Origin: Persicaria tinctoria
Lineage: Eukaryota; Streptophyta; Magnoliopsida; Caryophyllales; Polygonaceae
Direction of reading: 5' to 3'
Length of the DNA stretch: 64,000 nt
Assembly: GCA_037127255.1 (NCBI GenBank)
Contig: JBANSL010000018.1
Location: forward strand, 17,333,175 to 17,397,174
Below, piece after piece: positions 33,951 to 46,600 of the stretch. The notes below the pieces were generated by a model, which saw only the letters and a program-made list of their open reading frames with translations, was not told where the DNA came from and made no database searches. The position numbers were made by a program, and so were the translations under genes. Within the stretch, counting starts at the first letter, position 1. Each line of letters opens with the position of its first letter.

Positions 33951-34646
33951 TAAAAGGCGGAGCTAGGGAGGGGCCTAGGGGGTGACGTGCCCTCCCCCTC
34001 ATTTCACAAAATACCTATGTATTCTCCTCGGCGATAGCTTCGTTTTGATATATAATACGCTCTAATCCAACATTTAAGTAAAAAGCTATGAATGTTTAAA
34101 AATTCAAGGTATATTAATGACGTTAATTTTGTTTCAATAGACTATATTGCTTTTATATTTTTACTTAAATTAACATTAAGATACTATAATTCATCTCAAT
34201 CGAGAGCTTTGAAATGAGAGGTTATACTAACCATTTCGACAATTAGATAAGAAGTTACGCAAGTTTAAAAATTCTATATCTGGTTATACATGATTATATA
34301 TGTTATGAGTGCATCAAGTTATATATTAACTAGGTTTGTTATTTTGAGCCAAACAAATCTAGTATTGTTTGATTAATATATTTAGCTCGTTTAGAAACTA
34401 GTCAAGCTCGAGTCAAACCTATATTTGAGCCTGAGTTCATACTCGGCTTGTTTTGTAAATGAACGAGCTTGAACCGAGTTTTTTTCCAAGTATTATGTAA
34501 CCTTACTTTTTTTATGACGAGGAACCCACCTTTGGTGGCAAACCCCGGGCACGTGACCCAGCCGGTAAGAGTCACGCATCAGGTAAACCGTCTTGCGCCG
34601 ACCGACTCGACCCACTGGAAAGGAGCAAGGCAGGCCGACCAGTTGC
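33951..34646. other. Spacer with a GC-rich insert of unknown type
   Basis: 33955-34470 is AT-rich with GAGCTCG-like words. At 34515-34640 a GC-rich stretch (including CCCCGGGCACGTGACCCAGC) breaks the base composition; it sits exactly where duplicated block A begins and is absent from the other copy near 26100. It looks like a small insertion. I do not recognise the family. Confidence 0.4.
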
Positions 34647-35525
34647 TAGGGCTCCATTGTAGGGACAATGTCATACTCCCTCTGTTTCAATATAATTGGG
34701 CTCAAATCCATAGATGACTTATGAGAAGATGAGATTGGTTGCGAAAACCTTAAAATCGGATAGGAGATGATCCCAATTTTAGCCAAGCAATTTGACAACG
34801 CAGCCCATCGATTAGGGAGTGTCCAGACCATCGCTATCGGTGTTCTCCAAAACCTCGCTCAATCTTGGCTATATCCGATCATCCTACCACCGCATTCAAC
34901 TCCTTCGCTCCATCTATCTTGAGCATTAGAAAGGCTTTGGTGGAACTGGCAAGGGATTGTGAGAGATAAAGAGAACGTTATGTTTGAATTGAGAGAATGT
35001 GCGGGAAAAAGGGCTGAAAATTTTGCTTCTTAATTTCGTTCAGTGGAGGATACGGGGTTCATTCTTTAACAAATAGCATGCTTCTAATTTTATAAGCATT
35101 ATGCTGAGACTCGCTTTTTAATGAGCTAAAAACTCTATAAATCATTGAGAAGAATGTACTGATCATTGGGAAGAATGGTGGAGATCTAATTTGAGGTTAT
35201 CATATTAGCTCGACGGAGTTCAACGAGCCTAATAGCATATTGATTTTACCTCGTTAGCCTCACTCTTCATAAATTGATAAACATGATCAGTATATATGAG
35301 TCCATTTCCCACCCAAAGCAACCCAATCACAATGTAAATTATAGTCCTTGAACAAGGATTTGTATAATTTCACGTCTCCTTGACCTAAAGTTTCTAGTTG
35401 ATGGATCAATCGATCGATCGAGTTGAGATCGAAGCGTAAACCAACCACTCGATGACCATTCATCAGACCTCTTTATCAGTTATATTACCCCTCTTAATCA
35501 CACCTCTTTGTCAGTTAAGTGGACG
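34647..35525. repeat. Duplicated block A, second copy without solo LTR
   Basis: Matches 26108-26528 and 27463-27990. Where the first copy holds the solo LTR, this copy runs from GGGTTCATTCTTTAAC into about 40 bases and then GACTCGCTTTTTAATGAG. The right border of the duplicated sequence lies about 120 bases from the 3' end of the splicing-factor gene. Confidence 0.75.
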
Positions 35526-35648
35526 GTATGATAGCTACACAAAGCGATTCAAAATACAGTGAATTTGCACCAACTTTCGTCGTCGAAATGGAACGAAAAC
35601 CAAACGAATAACTGATCATCTGATCCCCAAAATTTGCACCAACATTAG

Positions 35649-38600
35649 CTACTCAACGTCTGATCCCCAAAGCTGATCATCTGGATTGTCAAACGACTCT
35701 CTATCCGTGAGGAAGAGTCCATCCTCTCGATGCTGATAATTTGCTCCTCTCCACACAACAATTTGTTGCTTCTCGAATGAGACGGGGATACAAGGGACAA
35801 GATCCTGCACCCACATGGCAATGAAAGAAATGTGTATAACACGCAATCAACTCACATACTAAGCCCTTAAAAATCTCTTCTGCTTACATTGGTCTAATGA
35901 AAGACATTCAAAATGCCAGGCAAATCAAACCAACTGACAAGTGCTTACTCTCAGTTTGACGCCTATTTTCTTGCAATCACTACGATCAAGGCTCTGACAG
36001 TCTATTCGAACCAACGCCTCTGTAAGAAAGGCATCACGAACCATGGCCACAAGATTACCATAGTAGCCGTTCCTTGCTGCACATTGAATCCATTACTTCA
36101 AAATTCAAATATAGAAAAGAATGGTTAGTAATTGATACAAGAAGTTAATAGGATTACCGAGCTTTGCCAAAGCCGGTACAGCTAATCCCTTTTTCCTCAT
36201 CTCCTTTGTTTCCGCAATGCTTAGCCCGTCAATTGTCGTTTTGATTAACTTTGGATAGATGGGCTCTTGAGGCTTCCATAGCATTAGCGGAATAACCGGC
36301 CTCTTCCTTGGATGGTAGTGTCTGCCTCTATATAAGACAAGAAGGCCACCGTGTCTATGGATGATCTTACCAAATGTTTTGTCCTAGAAAAGATATGCAA
36401 TTTCTTAGCAACTCGTCGATCAAATTGTACAATCACGTCAAATGAGTAAAACTACTAGAAAGAGGGTGCCTATTGTTATTATGATAAATAAAAAAATACC
36501 TCAAGGTGGGTGCAAACATTTTTCATGTCGACAGTTGGAACACCCATACACTTTATCCTGACCGCCTCAGCATGCTTCCAATGGTTGTGAACGTCATCCA
36601 ACATGTTATGAGTAAGACCATCTCTCCCTGTCAGACAAAAACCTCCAAATAATGAAAAGCAAATTTAAAACCATCAATCCATTTTACTCCTAGAGGTTGC
36701 CACAATTGCAAAATTCAAACTTTGCTCTTATTACTCTCCCATCTTACTAGCAGAAAACGGGTCAAATATAAGGAGCTTCTTCCAAAATCATTGAAACAAA
36801 AACCTCTTACATTAATCACAAAACCTAGACTCCAAGGATGCGATTTCTAGCGATTTTCTGAGGTGCTCACTGACCAGATCAGACCTCTTGGCGACTGCCC
36901 TGATGACTCCCTCCACCATGGGTTGCAAAGATGCATTGTACTCGAATGGTAAGCAACTCTCGGTGTAGAATAGGACTCTTCCTGTTTGATTGAAGAAGAT
37001 CCATGCCAAATCTGATGAGGAGGTAAGGGCAGTGAGTGTTTTGATTGAGAGCAGTGGGATGAAGGAGACAGGTGAGGTAGCTGGGAGCCCTAAATCTAAG
37101 ACTGAGATGGAATCTCTTAGTTTGAAGGCTGTCGAGACTAATGCTATTTGGGGGAAAGGGGGCAATGAAGCCTCAACCTCCCAAGGCATTGTTCCATTAG
37201 GGAACAAGCCGCCAGGGATTAATGAGGAGTTTCCCATCTGATGAGTAGAACATAAGGGCATAGAAAGTGAGTGAGCAGTGCCTCTAACCCTTTGCTGATT
37301 TATTCAAGGAGAATTGGCCAACCAGAAGGGATGAGAAACTTGTGTTTCATCCTGATATCGGTAAGGGCAAGCTTACTATCACTGAAGAGGATGAGACTGA
37401 AGCAAATAGAGAAGGGAGTGTGACTCTTATAGGAGTTATAACTAGGAACCCTTTACCATATAGCAATATCAAAGCGTTCATAGCTGCAATATGGAAGGTT
37501 GCTTCCCCAAAGTTGTTTCTGAATGAAAATGAGGTGCTGAATTTTAAGCTTCAGACTGAGGAAGATAAGGATTGGGTGCTCTCAAATGGCCCATGGAAGA
37601 TTGACGGCTCCAGGCCTCTAGGTGTGCATTCAAGGTTTATCTCTCCTGCTCAGATTGGTTTCATTGAAGGTAGGATCATGAGTGAAAATGCGATGCTTCA
37701 ACAAGAGCTAATCAGAAAGTACTCAAGGAAAAGAATCAGTCCAAGATGTATCCTTAATCTTGATCTTCGAAAAGCATATGATTCTCTATCTTGAAAGTTT
37801 ATAGAACAAATGCTCACTCACCTGAATTTCCCTCCTATTTTTATTAAGTGAATTCTTGAATGTATCTGTACTCCATCCTTTTCCCTTAATCTTAATGGCA
37901 ATCTGCAGGGATTTTTCCATGGCAAAAGAGGCTTGAGGCAGGGTGACCCAATCTCCCCCCTTATCTTTGTCTTATGTACTGATTATCTTTCAAGAATTCT
38001 TAGATGCAGAAGCAGGCATCCCTCTTTCAAGTTTCATCCAAAATGCAAGCAACTACAAATCACTCATCTATCCTATGCTGATGACCTCGTTCTACTCTCG
38101 AGAGGAGACAAGCCATCAATGACTATCTTGCTAGATGCCCTGAAGCTGTTTACTGCAGCCTCTGGCCTCGAAGTGAGCCCTATAAAATCTGCCTTTTAGC
38201 TTGCTGGAGCTAAAGAAGAGGACAGGGAGTTCCTTGTCTCCAGAACGGGTCTCATCCAAGGAATAGAGGCCTTCTGGTTCTCCATACTCCCCTCCCCTGC
38301 AGTATTGATCCAGAAAATTAATAGCCTGTGCTAACTTTCTTTGGAAATCACATAGGATCAGCTGGAAGGAGGTATGTCTTCCAAAAGAAGAGGGTGGCCT
38401 TGGTCTCAAGGATCTAAAAATTGGAACAAGGCTTTCCTATCCAGACAACTATGGGATATTTACTTGAAAAAAGATTGTCTCTGGATTAGGTGGATCCACC
38501 ACCAAGACTTACAACAAGACAATATCTCGAGTTGGAATGTACATAGAGTAAATGACTCTCCCCTGATCAGAAAGTTCTTATCTATACGAAATGATCTACT

Positions 38601-41600
38601 AACCCCTGCAGGTTCTGAAGAAGGTGCAGTTGAGCTCCTTAACAGTTGGAATTCAGGCGGAAAGTTTAGTACCCAGAAGGCTTATGAACACTTTAGAAAG
38701 AAAGCTCCACTAAAACCATGGTGCAGTGTTGTTTGGGACTCCACTATCCTGCCCAAACACTCATTCATCCTTTGGCTTGCTACAAGGAAAAGATTGGCAA
38801 CCAAAGATCTCATAAAGTATAGGGAAGTAGACCTCTCTTGTCCCCTCTGTAACATGGCTCCTGAATCTCATGAAGATTTATTTTTTGCTTGTGACTTCTC
38901 CTCCCAAATCTGGACGCAGATTAAAAACTGGTTGGAAATATGGAGAAGGATGATCACTCTATAAGGAGCTATCAAATGGATGAAAAAAGAAGCTCAGGGT
39001 AAAGGATGGAAAGCCAAAGCAAAAAGGACAGCCCTTGCTGCAACAACATATTATATATGGAAGGCAGGGAATGACAAGATCTCTGAAGACAAATCTTGGA
39101 GCTTGGATGAGTTGGTTCACATCATCAAAACTCATGTATATCGACTGCTGAACAACAATTTCTCCATGGTGTTCACTCATTCCTCCACCTTAAACGAAGG
39201 CCAGCAGTAGATGAAGATCAGCCATGAATGTGTGGTATCGGTCGAACTGTAGGATCTCCCTGGAGTTGAGATATGCAGCCCTACTAGTGCCACTTGAAGA
39301 ATGAAGATGCATGACAACATGCCTATATTTATAGTTACATATAAGAACCAACCTTTTGTCATAGTTGTCTCTTTTTATGGCTTGTAATGCTTCGGTAGAA
39401 TTAATCACCAAGGGATGCCAGAGTACTATATTGTAGCTTCCTTGATGGCTTAACCGAAGGGGTTGCTCCATTATACTACTTTGGCGTGTGTGTCCGACTT
39501 CTGATAGCCTTGGCTTGAAGAGACAGGATCCACACATGGCTAGCCCAACATCCTTATGGTTCTTTGATAGGATCCTGAGCCTCACTCACAATATAGGCTG
39601 CTCAAGAGGGCAATCCTCATTTTGGCGCCTACTGCACTACCAAAACGACCCTCTTACATGCTTGTAAATATTTCATCAATTTTCAATATATTCTAACCTT
39701 AAAATCAAAAAAAAAAAAAAAAAAAAAAAAGGATGATCTTTTCAAAGCCTACGACGACACATTAAGCTGCCAGTTCATAGGGCAGACTCTGATTTATTTC
39801 AACTTTCCCAGAAAACTAGTTGAGTTGATTATGGAATGTGTAACATCTACCTATTCTATACTCATCAATGGAGCTACTCAAGGGTACTGCAAGAGATGAC
39901 TCCCCATGCTGAGTTCAAGTTCCATCCCAAGTGCAGTCAGACGAAGCTAGTGTGCTTGGCATTTGCAGATGATTTGTTAATCTCATGTAAAGGAGATGTT
40001 AAATCAGTTAAGCTCATTAAGGAATGTCTCCAGGAGTTAGTGCAGCTTCTGGATTGAACGTCAACAGAGACAAATCTGAGACCTTTGTTGCTGGAACATC
40101 AGTTGTTGTTGCTTATCAGATTTATGCAATGATGGGATTGAAAAATGGAGCACTATTGGTCAGGTATGTTGGATGTCCTCTCCACTCCAGGAGAATTGTC
40201 ATTGATGAATATGCCCCACTGATATCACAGGTGGAAAAAGTTATAACAAGATGGTCACCTAGAAAATTGTCCTACGCACAAAGGCTCCAATTGCTCAAAT
40301 CGAACATTATTAGTATTATAGGGGTACTGGAGCCAGATTTTTGTTTTGCCAATGGGAATGATTCAGAAGATAGAGAAAATGTGGAAAATATTCTTGTGGA
40401 GTGGGAATGCAACTGGAAGGAAGTACATGGTGTCCAGGAAAGGGGTTTCTCTTCCTTTTGAAGAAGGGCCGGCATAAAGGAGCTTCTTTCTTGGACTATA
40501 TCTATATTCCTCAAGCTTGCTGGTGATATTATCAATGAAAAACCGTCCGTCTGGACAAGATGGGCAAATGCTAATCTTTCCATGGGAAGAAGAATGGAGG
40601 ATCTCACCCCTAAACCCACTGATTCTTGGCTTTGGAAATGCTTACTGCAGGTTTATTGATAGACCAGTAAACTGGATTAGGTCTATCTAGGACCATTTCA
40701 CACTCAAACACATAGAAATGAGGGATAAAAATGAGGATAACCCTCTTTGAATTCAACTGGAAATTGAAGGAACGAGATATAAAGGGAAGATACTCCCACC
40801 AAGGCAGAGACACCCGGCCAAAAGGGGCTGATACGCCTCCCAAGCTCTCAACTAAGCGATTTCATGAATAATGAACTAAGAGGCTAGCGCCTTATTTATA
40901 CTCCCAATTCTCCCCTCTTCTAGCTTAGTCTAGAAGCTCCTATCTAACTGCCTATATATATATCATTTATGGGGAATTGCTTCTTAAATGGCTAGATATC
41001 CCGACGACAGTGAGATGGATTGGAGCAGGCTTACTTCAGCTGCAGCCTGCAGGCAAGCCCTTGGGAGAAGTTTTTCAGATTATGAGGCCACATGGGGATT
41101 CTAAACCATGGGGTAACTTGATCTGGTCAAGGAAATGGAGTTTGTCGCATGGTAAGCCATCCAAGATTGTCTATACACCGGGGCTAGGCTATTGAAATGA
41201 GGAATTATCTCGGATGCAAGCTGCATCTTTTGCAGATGGCACGAAGAGACAGTTGAGCACTTACTGTTCAGCTGTCCTAGCCTGGGCACAGGTAGGCTTT
41301 AGGGCACAAAACCTAAGGGGATGGTTCGAGTGGTTCAAGGATGGAGCTGGCAGAGTGGCAGGAAGTTTCTCGCATTTCAGTCCAACTTGCTAGCCTTGAA
41401 TGCCATTGTGTATTTTGTTTGAATGCACACAATCTTGCCATGCAATTGTGGGACATTTTGGAGTATGGAAGAATGTGTACGTGTAATTATCAAGGAGTGT
41501 ACAATATAGAGTAAGGATTAAGGGTAGGGGAAAGAGAAGGGTGGATAGAGAATGGAAGCGATTGCTTCAGGTATAGCCGTATAGGCCCTTGCGAGGGTGA

Positions 41601-42671
41601 GACTTTTGTATCTTATAGTTTACCCCTAGCTCTGGGTGAACTCTTTTGGTATTTTACAGCATGCCCTTTGAAACGATCACTTTCTCCCTTGATGGAGGTT
41701 TAATAAATTTACCAGTTCAAGAAACAGGTCAAATTCAACCCCGCTCACGTATATATAGTTCATGTTCTTCACTGTTCTGGATAAGCATCCACTCAACTAT
41801 TGATCTAATTTATCCATTTTCTTAACAAAACATAAAAACCCATGCTTTATTGCAATCCAAACAAAAGAATGACAGCACAATCCAAAATCATACTTCCATT
41901 GGATTTTTCTCATATTTCACCCCATCTTTCATTCAAAGTGATAAAACATTCTTCCTCATTCAACCCAACAGCACACAACCTCATACACATTCCAATCATC
42001 AATGAAAGAAACTCAGTAAAACCAAGATCTTTAGGACCGTTGATAAATGGTAAACAGATATAAACATGATGAAGGAGCATATTCATAGTCAAAATCTTAC
42101 CTAAATTGATCTGCTTCTTAGTTCTATGCCTCTGGCAACTCTCCACAAGAATCTTCTTCTCAGCATCAGTTAAAGGCTTCCCCTGAACCACCTCCCACAT
42201 CTTCTTCCTCTTCTCCTCCAGCTTCGGATTCTCCACCACCCCATCCACCGACCTCACTTTCGGATCCGAAGCTGGAGCGCACACCCCAGTCCATTCCCGA
42301 TCGACTCGACCCGGTCCAAACGGGGAGTATTTGGGCTCGCGGAGTCCAATTGGCTTGACAGCCGGATCGGATTCGGTGTAGCTGTACCGGAAATCGAAGG
42401 GCAGGTCAGAGCGAAAGGGTTTCACGCCAGTTTCAAGTGACGACGGCGGCCTATACGCCGGCTTGTTCTTCCTAATGCTCCTTTTCGGAGCTGGTTGAGG
42501 ATTGGTCAGAGATTGGGGGTTAGGGTTTTGGGGGCGGAAAGAGGGAGGAGCCACAAAGGAGTACTCGGTGCGGAGCTTAGAGGTGGAGGCGGCGGAGGAG
42601 GAGGAGGAGGTGAGGCGGCGGAGGGAGGAGAGAAAGAAACTGAGAGAGGGTTTTTGGCGGGAGAAGAGCAT
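35649..42671 (-). CDS. CRS2-associated-factor-like CRM-domain splicing factor, 402 aa
   Basis: Plant-specific RNA-binding protein of the CAF group (CRM domains), which promotes group II intron splicing in organelles. Exons: 42671-42101, 36627-36500, 36383-36158, 36076-35949 and 35804-35649 (TAG). All junctions are GT-AG and the phases close exactly to 403 codons. The N-terminus ([20 protein letters not shown]) is basic and Ser-rich, typical of a mitochondrial presequence. The core includes [43 protein letters not shown]-type and [19 protein letters not shown] motifs, then [20 protein letters not shown]. Length and the single-CRM architecture fit the mitochondrial CAF-like proteins (the Arabidopsis mCSF1 type) better than the longer chloroplast CAF1/CAF2. 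Intron 1 is 5.5 kb because of LINE insertions in the opposite orientation. Confidence 0.92.
36800..39731 (+). mobile_element. L1-type LINE, internally deleted, with poly(A) tail
   Basis: Lies antisense in intron 1 of the splicing-factor gene. The frame at 37300-37620 is a gag-like ORF1 piece (DUF4283 type: [20 protein letters not shown]). It runs directly into reverse transcriptase at about 37635 ([13 protein letters not shown], then NLDLRKAYD), so the endonuclease and the front of the RT are missing. The RT continues with [11 protein letters not shown] and the YADD active site near 38077. A zinc-knuckle RT-associated domain ([34 protein letters not shown]) follows. Several stops and shifts break the frame, and the copy ends in a run of A at 39705-39731. 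Dead element. Confidence 0.87.
39732..41490 (+). mobile_element. Second L1-type LINE remnant, 5'-truncated
   Basis: Starts abruptly after the poly(A) of the first LINE with RT palm sequence ([19 protein letters not shown]), then [10 protein letters not shown] (FADD active-site variant) near 39960 and [15 protein letters not shown] different subfamily from the first LINE. Stops and shifts are frequent. Its 3' end has no clear poly(A), so the right border is approximate. Confidence 0.75.
41491..42100. other. Remaining intron 1 of the splicing-factor gene
   Basis: AT-rich intron sequence between the LINE remnants and exon 1, with no coding signal. An antisense open stretch at 41842-42063 is a chance frame. 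Confidence 0.5.
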
Positions 42672-43673
42672 GTGTGAAGCGTTTGGGGCTTCGTTGGTTT
42701 CAGAGGGAGAGCCGGAGAGGCCAGAGGTCTCAAACGTTCAACTGGTGTATCAATAATCAATATCAATAGGGAAAAAAACTACTGTAATAAATAAATAAAT
42801 ACTGTATAAATTAAGATATGGTTTTTTTTATAAGTGAATTTTGATCGTTTTTAATTTTATAGAAGAAGATTCAACCTAAAATTATATAAATCATGAATTT
42901 AGAGAAATATCATCTTCAGAGTTTTTCTCTCTAACTAGTCCTCCTTATGGAAAAAAAATATATATGAATAACTTCATAAATTTATAATTAAAATGTATAA
43001 GTTAATTGTGTATGAAAATAAATAGGCACCAATAATATACATATGTGGTCATTGTTCAAGTAAGTTTATGTCACTACTTGCAATCAATTCAAAAATTTGT
43101 GATTTGAATCAATCGGTCCAGAGTTCGTAATTTTTTTTCTATGATTCTTTTATGGATAACATTGTGATGATGTTCAAAGAAATTGATGAGAACATCGTCA
43201 CAACATTAGTTTGGTTTAGAGGTTCTTAGGATATGACAACTAAAGAGGCGGAACTTGGTGCCATGGAGGAGCCGAGGTTTTATCTTGGCCACAAATAACT
43301 CACAGCCTCAAACCTTGGCCTATGAACATGCCCAAACATGACTAGAGTGAAGAATTAGCTTGAAGGCAAGAAATTGTACCCAAAACAAAAGTCGTCATAA
43401 CACTGCATAATGCATCAATAGAAACAATAGATTTGCATGACATATCTTCTTACTTGCTTCTACAAGCTAGCGTTAAGCGTCCTCATTCCTCAATCAAGAT
43501 TCATGATACAAACCAAGTTCCTCAAGCTAAGAATTAGAAGTACCGACGTGTTTGTACATACATGGTTAGGAAGGATGTGGTATAGACAGCTTCTACTAGC
43601 TGCAGTTATCTTCAGAGAGACACTTGATAGAGCAAAACACGCTGAGATGTTAAAAGTAAAAAAAGATTTAACA
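42672..43673. promoter_or_regulatory. 5' flank of splicing-factor gene and 3' flank of cyclin gene
   Basis: The two genes lie head-to-tail on the - strand, so this 1 kb must hold the promoter of the splicing-factor gene (near 42672-42900, purine-rich on the - strand leader) and the 3' UTR of the cyclin (left of 43674). No TATA or polyadenylation signal can be assigned firmly. Confidence 0.4.
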
Positions 43674-46600
43674 TCAGTTAGGAAGGCGTTGCAAGGGTTT
43701 GATGACAGCAACGCTACCGAGCTCAGGTTGCCTGTACTTCTCGTAAGTAACCTTGAGGAGTCCGCATTTTGCTGCTTTATGAAACCTCATAATCATTTCA
43801 GCGCAATCCCTACAGAAGTCAAAATGAGCAAATGTCAAGTGTGGGTATTGTGAAGGAGCCACTGAGCGAGGTCTCATGTGTTAACTGGATTTTTAAGCCA
43901 TTAACTTGTACCTGATCTGTGACTTTTGGTAGCGTGCATGACATACAAGCAGTGGCGTCCATTCAGGAGTTAGTTGGAGTGTACAACGTGCAAGGTAAAG
44001 GGCTGCAGCACATATCATTGATGGCTTGAAGCTTAAAGCTTCGTACTCAACCAAGCACAGCTCAAGGAGGTAGAAGGCCAAATGTTCAAGCTGCTGCTAA
44101 CATTGAAAGGTAATATAGAAGGGGGAAATTAGCAGAAACAATTCACCCATTGATTATGAATAACATTATTGAGGAAAAATCCCAGTTGGATATACCTTTG
44201 ATTCCGACTGGGAAGCCTTTAGGAACCGCAACATAAACACATATGCAGTAGGCAGATTGAAACGAAACTTCAGCTTCCGAAGAATGTCTTTTTCCTATAT
44301 GATTCCATAATGGTGTGATTGAGTCCGAGAAGAATGAAAATCAACTCTCAAGTTAATCTTAAAGTCCATCCAAGACTATTTTCCTATAGGAAATGCAATG
44401 AAACAGTAACCTACCATTTCCAGAACTTGCTCTGTGGTATAGGTCTCTGCTGATATGCTAATCAAGTCTTTCACCTGTACATAAATATTAGCAATGGTTC
44501 TCGCAAGTTGGTCACTGGAACTACATACTTTTTAACATAAATATACCCTTGGATGCCAGAAGTCCTCATATTTCGATGCCAGGAGAAGAGCAGTTAGACC
44601 GGCCAACTGCATTTGACCTTTTTTAATAGTGACCACCGAGAGGTATCTATCAAGTAGCGCAACTGTGAGGTATAGTGTTTCTGGCATCAAATCAAATCTA
44701 TGGTGGACCTGAAAACATCAGCAAACACACTCAAAACAGTGCTCAAAATTGGATTATATGCAGACAAAAATGGATAAAATGGTGGACACAGAGTCATGGA
44801 AACACCTCTATTAGCCAATTAACCAGTACACCTCGCATCTGGGGTGTAACTTCAGTCTGGTTCAGCAGGTAATTCTCCAGGCTTGCACTTTGTGCCTGCA
44901 TAAATTGTTTTAGTTAAGACATTCAAGTTTGCGGACAAAGGGTTATTTATCATGAACCAAATTCTAGCATAATATAACTGTTTCTTGGATGCCTACAAAA
45001 GAAGCCCGACAATGGTCCCCAAGGCACAAGGTCCCACAACCATACAGCTTGCCCCTCTTAACTAAATGCATGAGCGTGTAAGTTTTAAGCAATAGGACTA
45101 CTATTTGTATGCTAATCTACCAACTATCGTAAACTTAATCTATGGAATATGGACGCCAACATAGGCCTTTCAATTATGTCCATGCATATAGCTGAGTCAA
45201 GATCAAGATGGAAAAAGCAAAATAGGTGATTTAATGTGTCAAGAATCACCTCCATAGCCCAGTAATACAAATAGATCTCGTCCACATATTCAGCAACTTC
45301 AAGAGGGTTAGTTTGATCATCAATGGATGATGGCTTCTCCATAATTGTAACTGCACTCTCTTCCATTAGCTGCATCATATCACAGCGTTATGAGAACAAT
45401 CATTATAGAGTTGATATTTGGACAACAGGGAAATATGGCACAACCTTTGATCTTGACACAAGCATAGATGTGAACGATTTTCTACGGCCAGATTTCTTTG
45501 AAATGTTGACATCAGATATCTTTGGTTTGAAATTGTTACTTCCCCTGATTTCAAGCTCTCCTTCAGCAGCTTCATGGCAGCCCACAGAATCAGTACTCGT
45601 AGATACACATGAAATCACTTCTCTGTAATCTTTGGATGACATTGCAGCCTGCGATTTGTCCAAACTAGAGACATATCTAGACTTTGAAGGCCTTCCAGAT
45701 TTGAAAGTAGTAAGACCAGTCCTCTGAATTGGCTATATATGACATACCAAGTCACAATTTTAGATTGAATAGTTGGTTAGGGGGGAAAAGAAGCAACCAG
45801 CTCATTGACTACATGGTTAGGTCATGTAGCAGCCAAATAGGGCTGGAAGTAATTCTTCACAAAATGCCCAGGGCAACCAGGACAAGTGAAAATGATGAGA
45901 GAAAAATAGAAATGAAAAAACAATAAAATCTATCTATTTTTCACGTGGCTGAACCCAGGAGTTGAAAAGAAAAGGCTAAGGTTCTGAGTGAAGCCCACAT
46001 TCAAATGATGAGCACAACAAAAAGTAACAAAAATAAGAATTTTTAACATTCTATAAGATTAAAAACTTTTTGTTAATGCCAAATTTGAATCATCACGTGA
46101 AATCTAATAAAATTTAATTTTCCAATCAGAATTTTGCTTCCCCTTCATTTATTTTTCTACAAAACTGAAAGCATTTTTCAAAAAAGATCTCTTCTATATC
46201 AATGCCAGGTAGTTTAACTTTAACCTCCACATTTTCTTTTTTAAAGAGAATTAATCCAAGATAAATTTCAAGATTTGCAGTGTACAGCTTCCTTGGGCCT
46301 TTGAACTAAAATTCCAGGTGAAATTAAAAGAAATTAAGGTAATTGTATGATAGTATGAGACACATACCTTTACAGATTTTTTGAGCTTTTCACAAGCATT
46401 TGACTTACTTTGACCCCTTGAGCCCCTACATAAAACCAAAGGATTATTTGTTCAGAAAGAGTGGGTGCAACACAGCAGAACATTTACGCAAACCAATGTT
46501 TACACAGAAATAGCCAAAAAGTATGTTATTCTTATGTAAAATGATGAGCCCTTCTTGAAGGACTTTTGATTATCAGAATATCAAGGAAAAAAAAGGTAGA

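Noticed and set aside
36812..37261. 149-codon open frame on the - strand inside intron 1 of the splicing-factor gene
   Set aside because: It lies opposite the LINE ORF1 region on the + strand and resembles no protein family; the sense strand explains the sequence.
42495..42766. Gly-rich and Pro-rich open frames around the splicing-factor start
   Set aside because: They are other-frame shadows of the Ser-codon run in the presequence of the splicing-factor gene.
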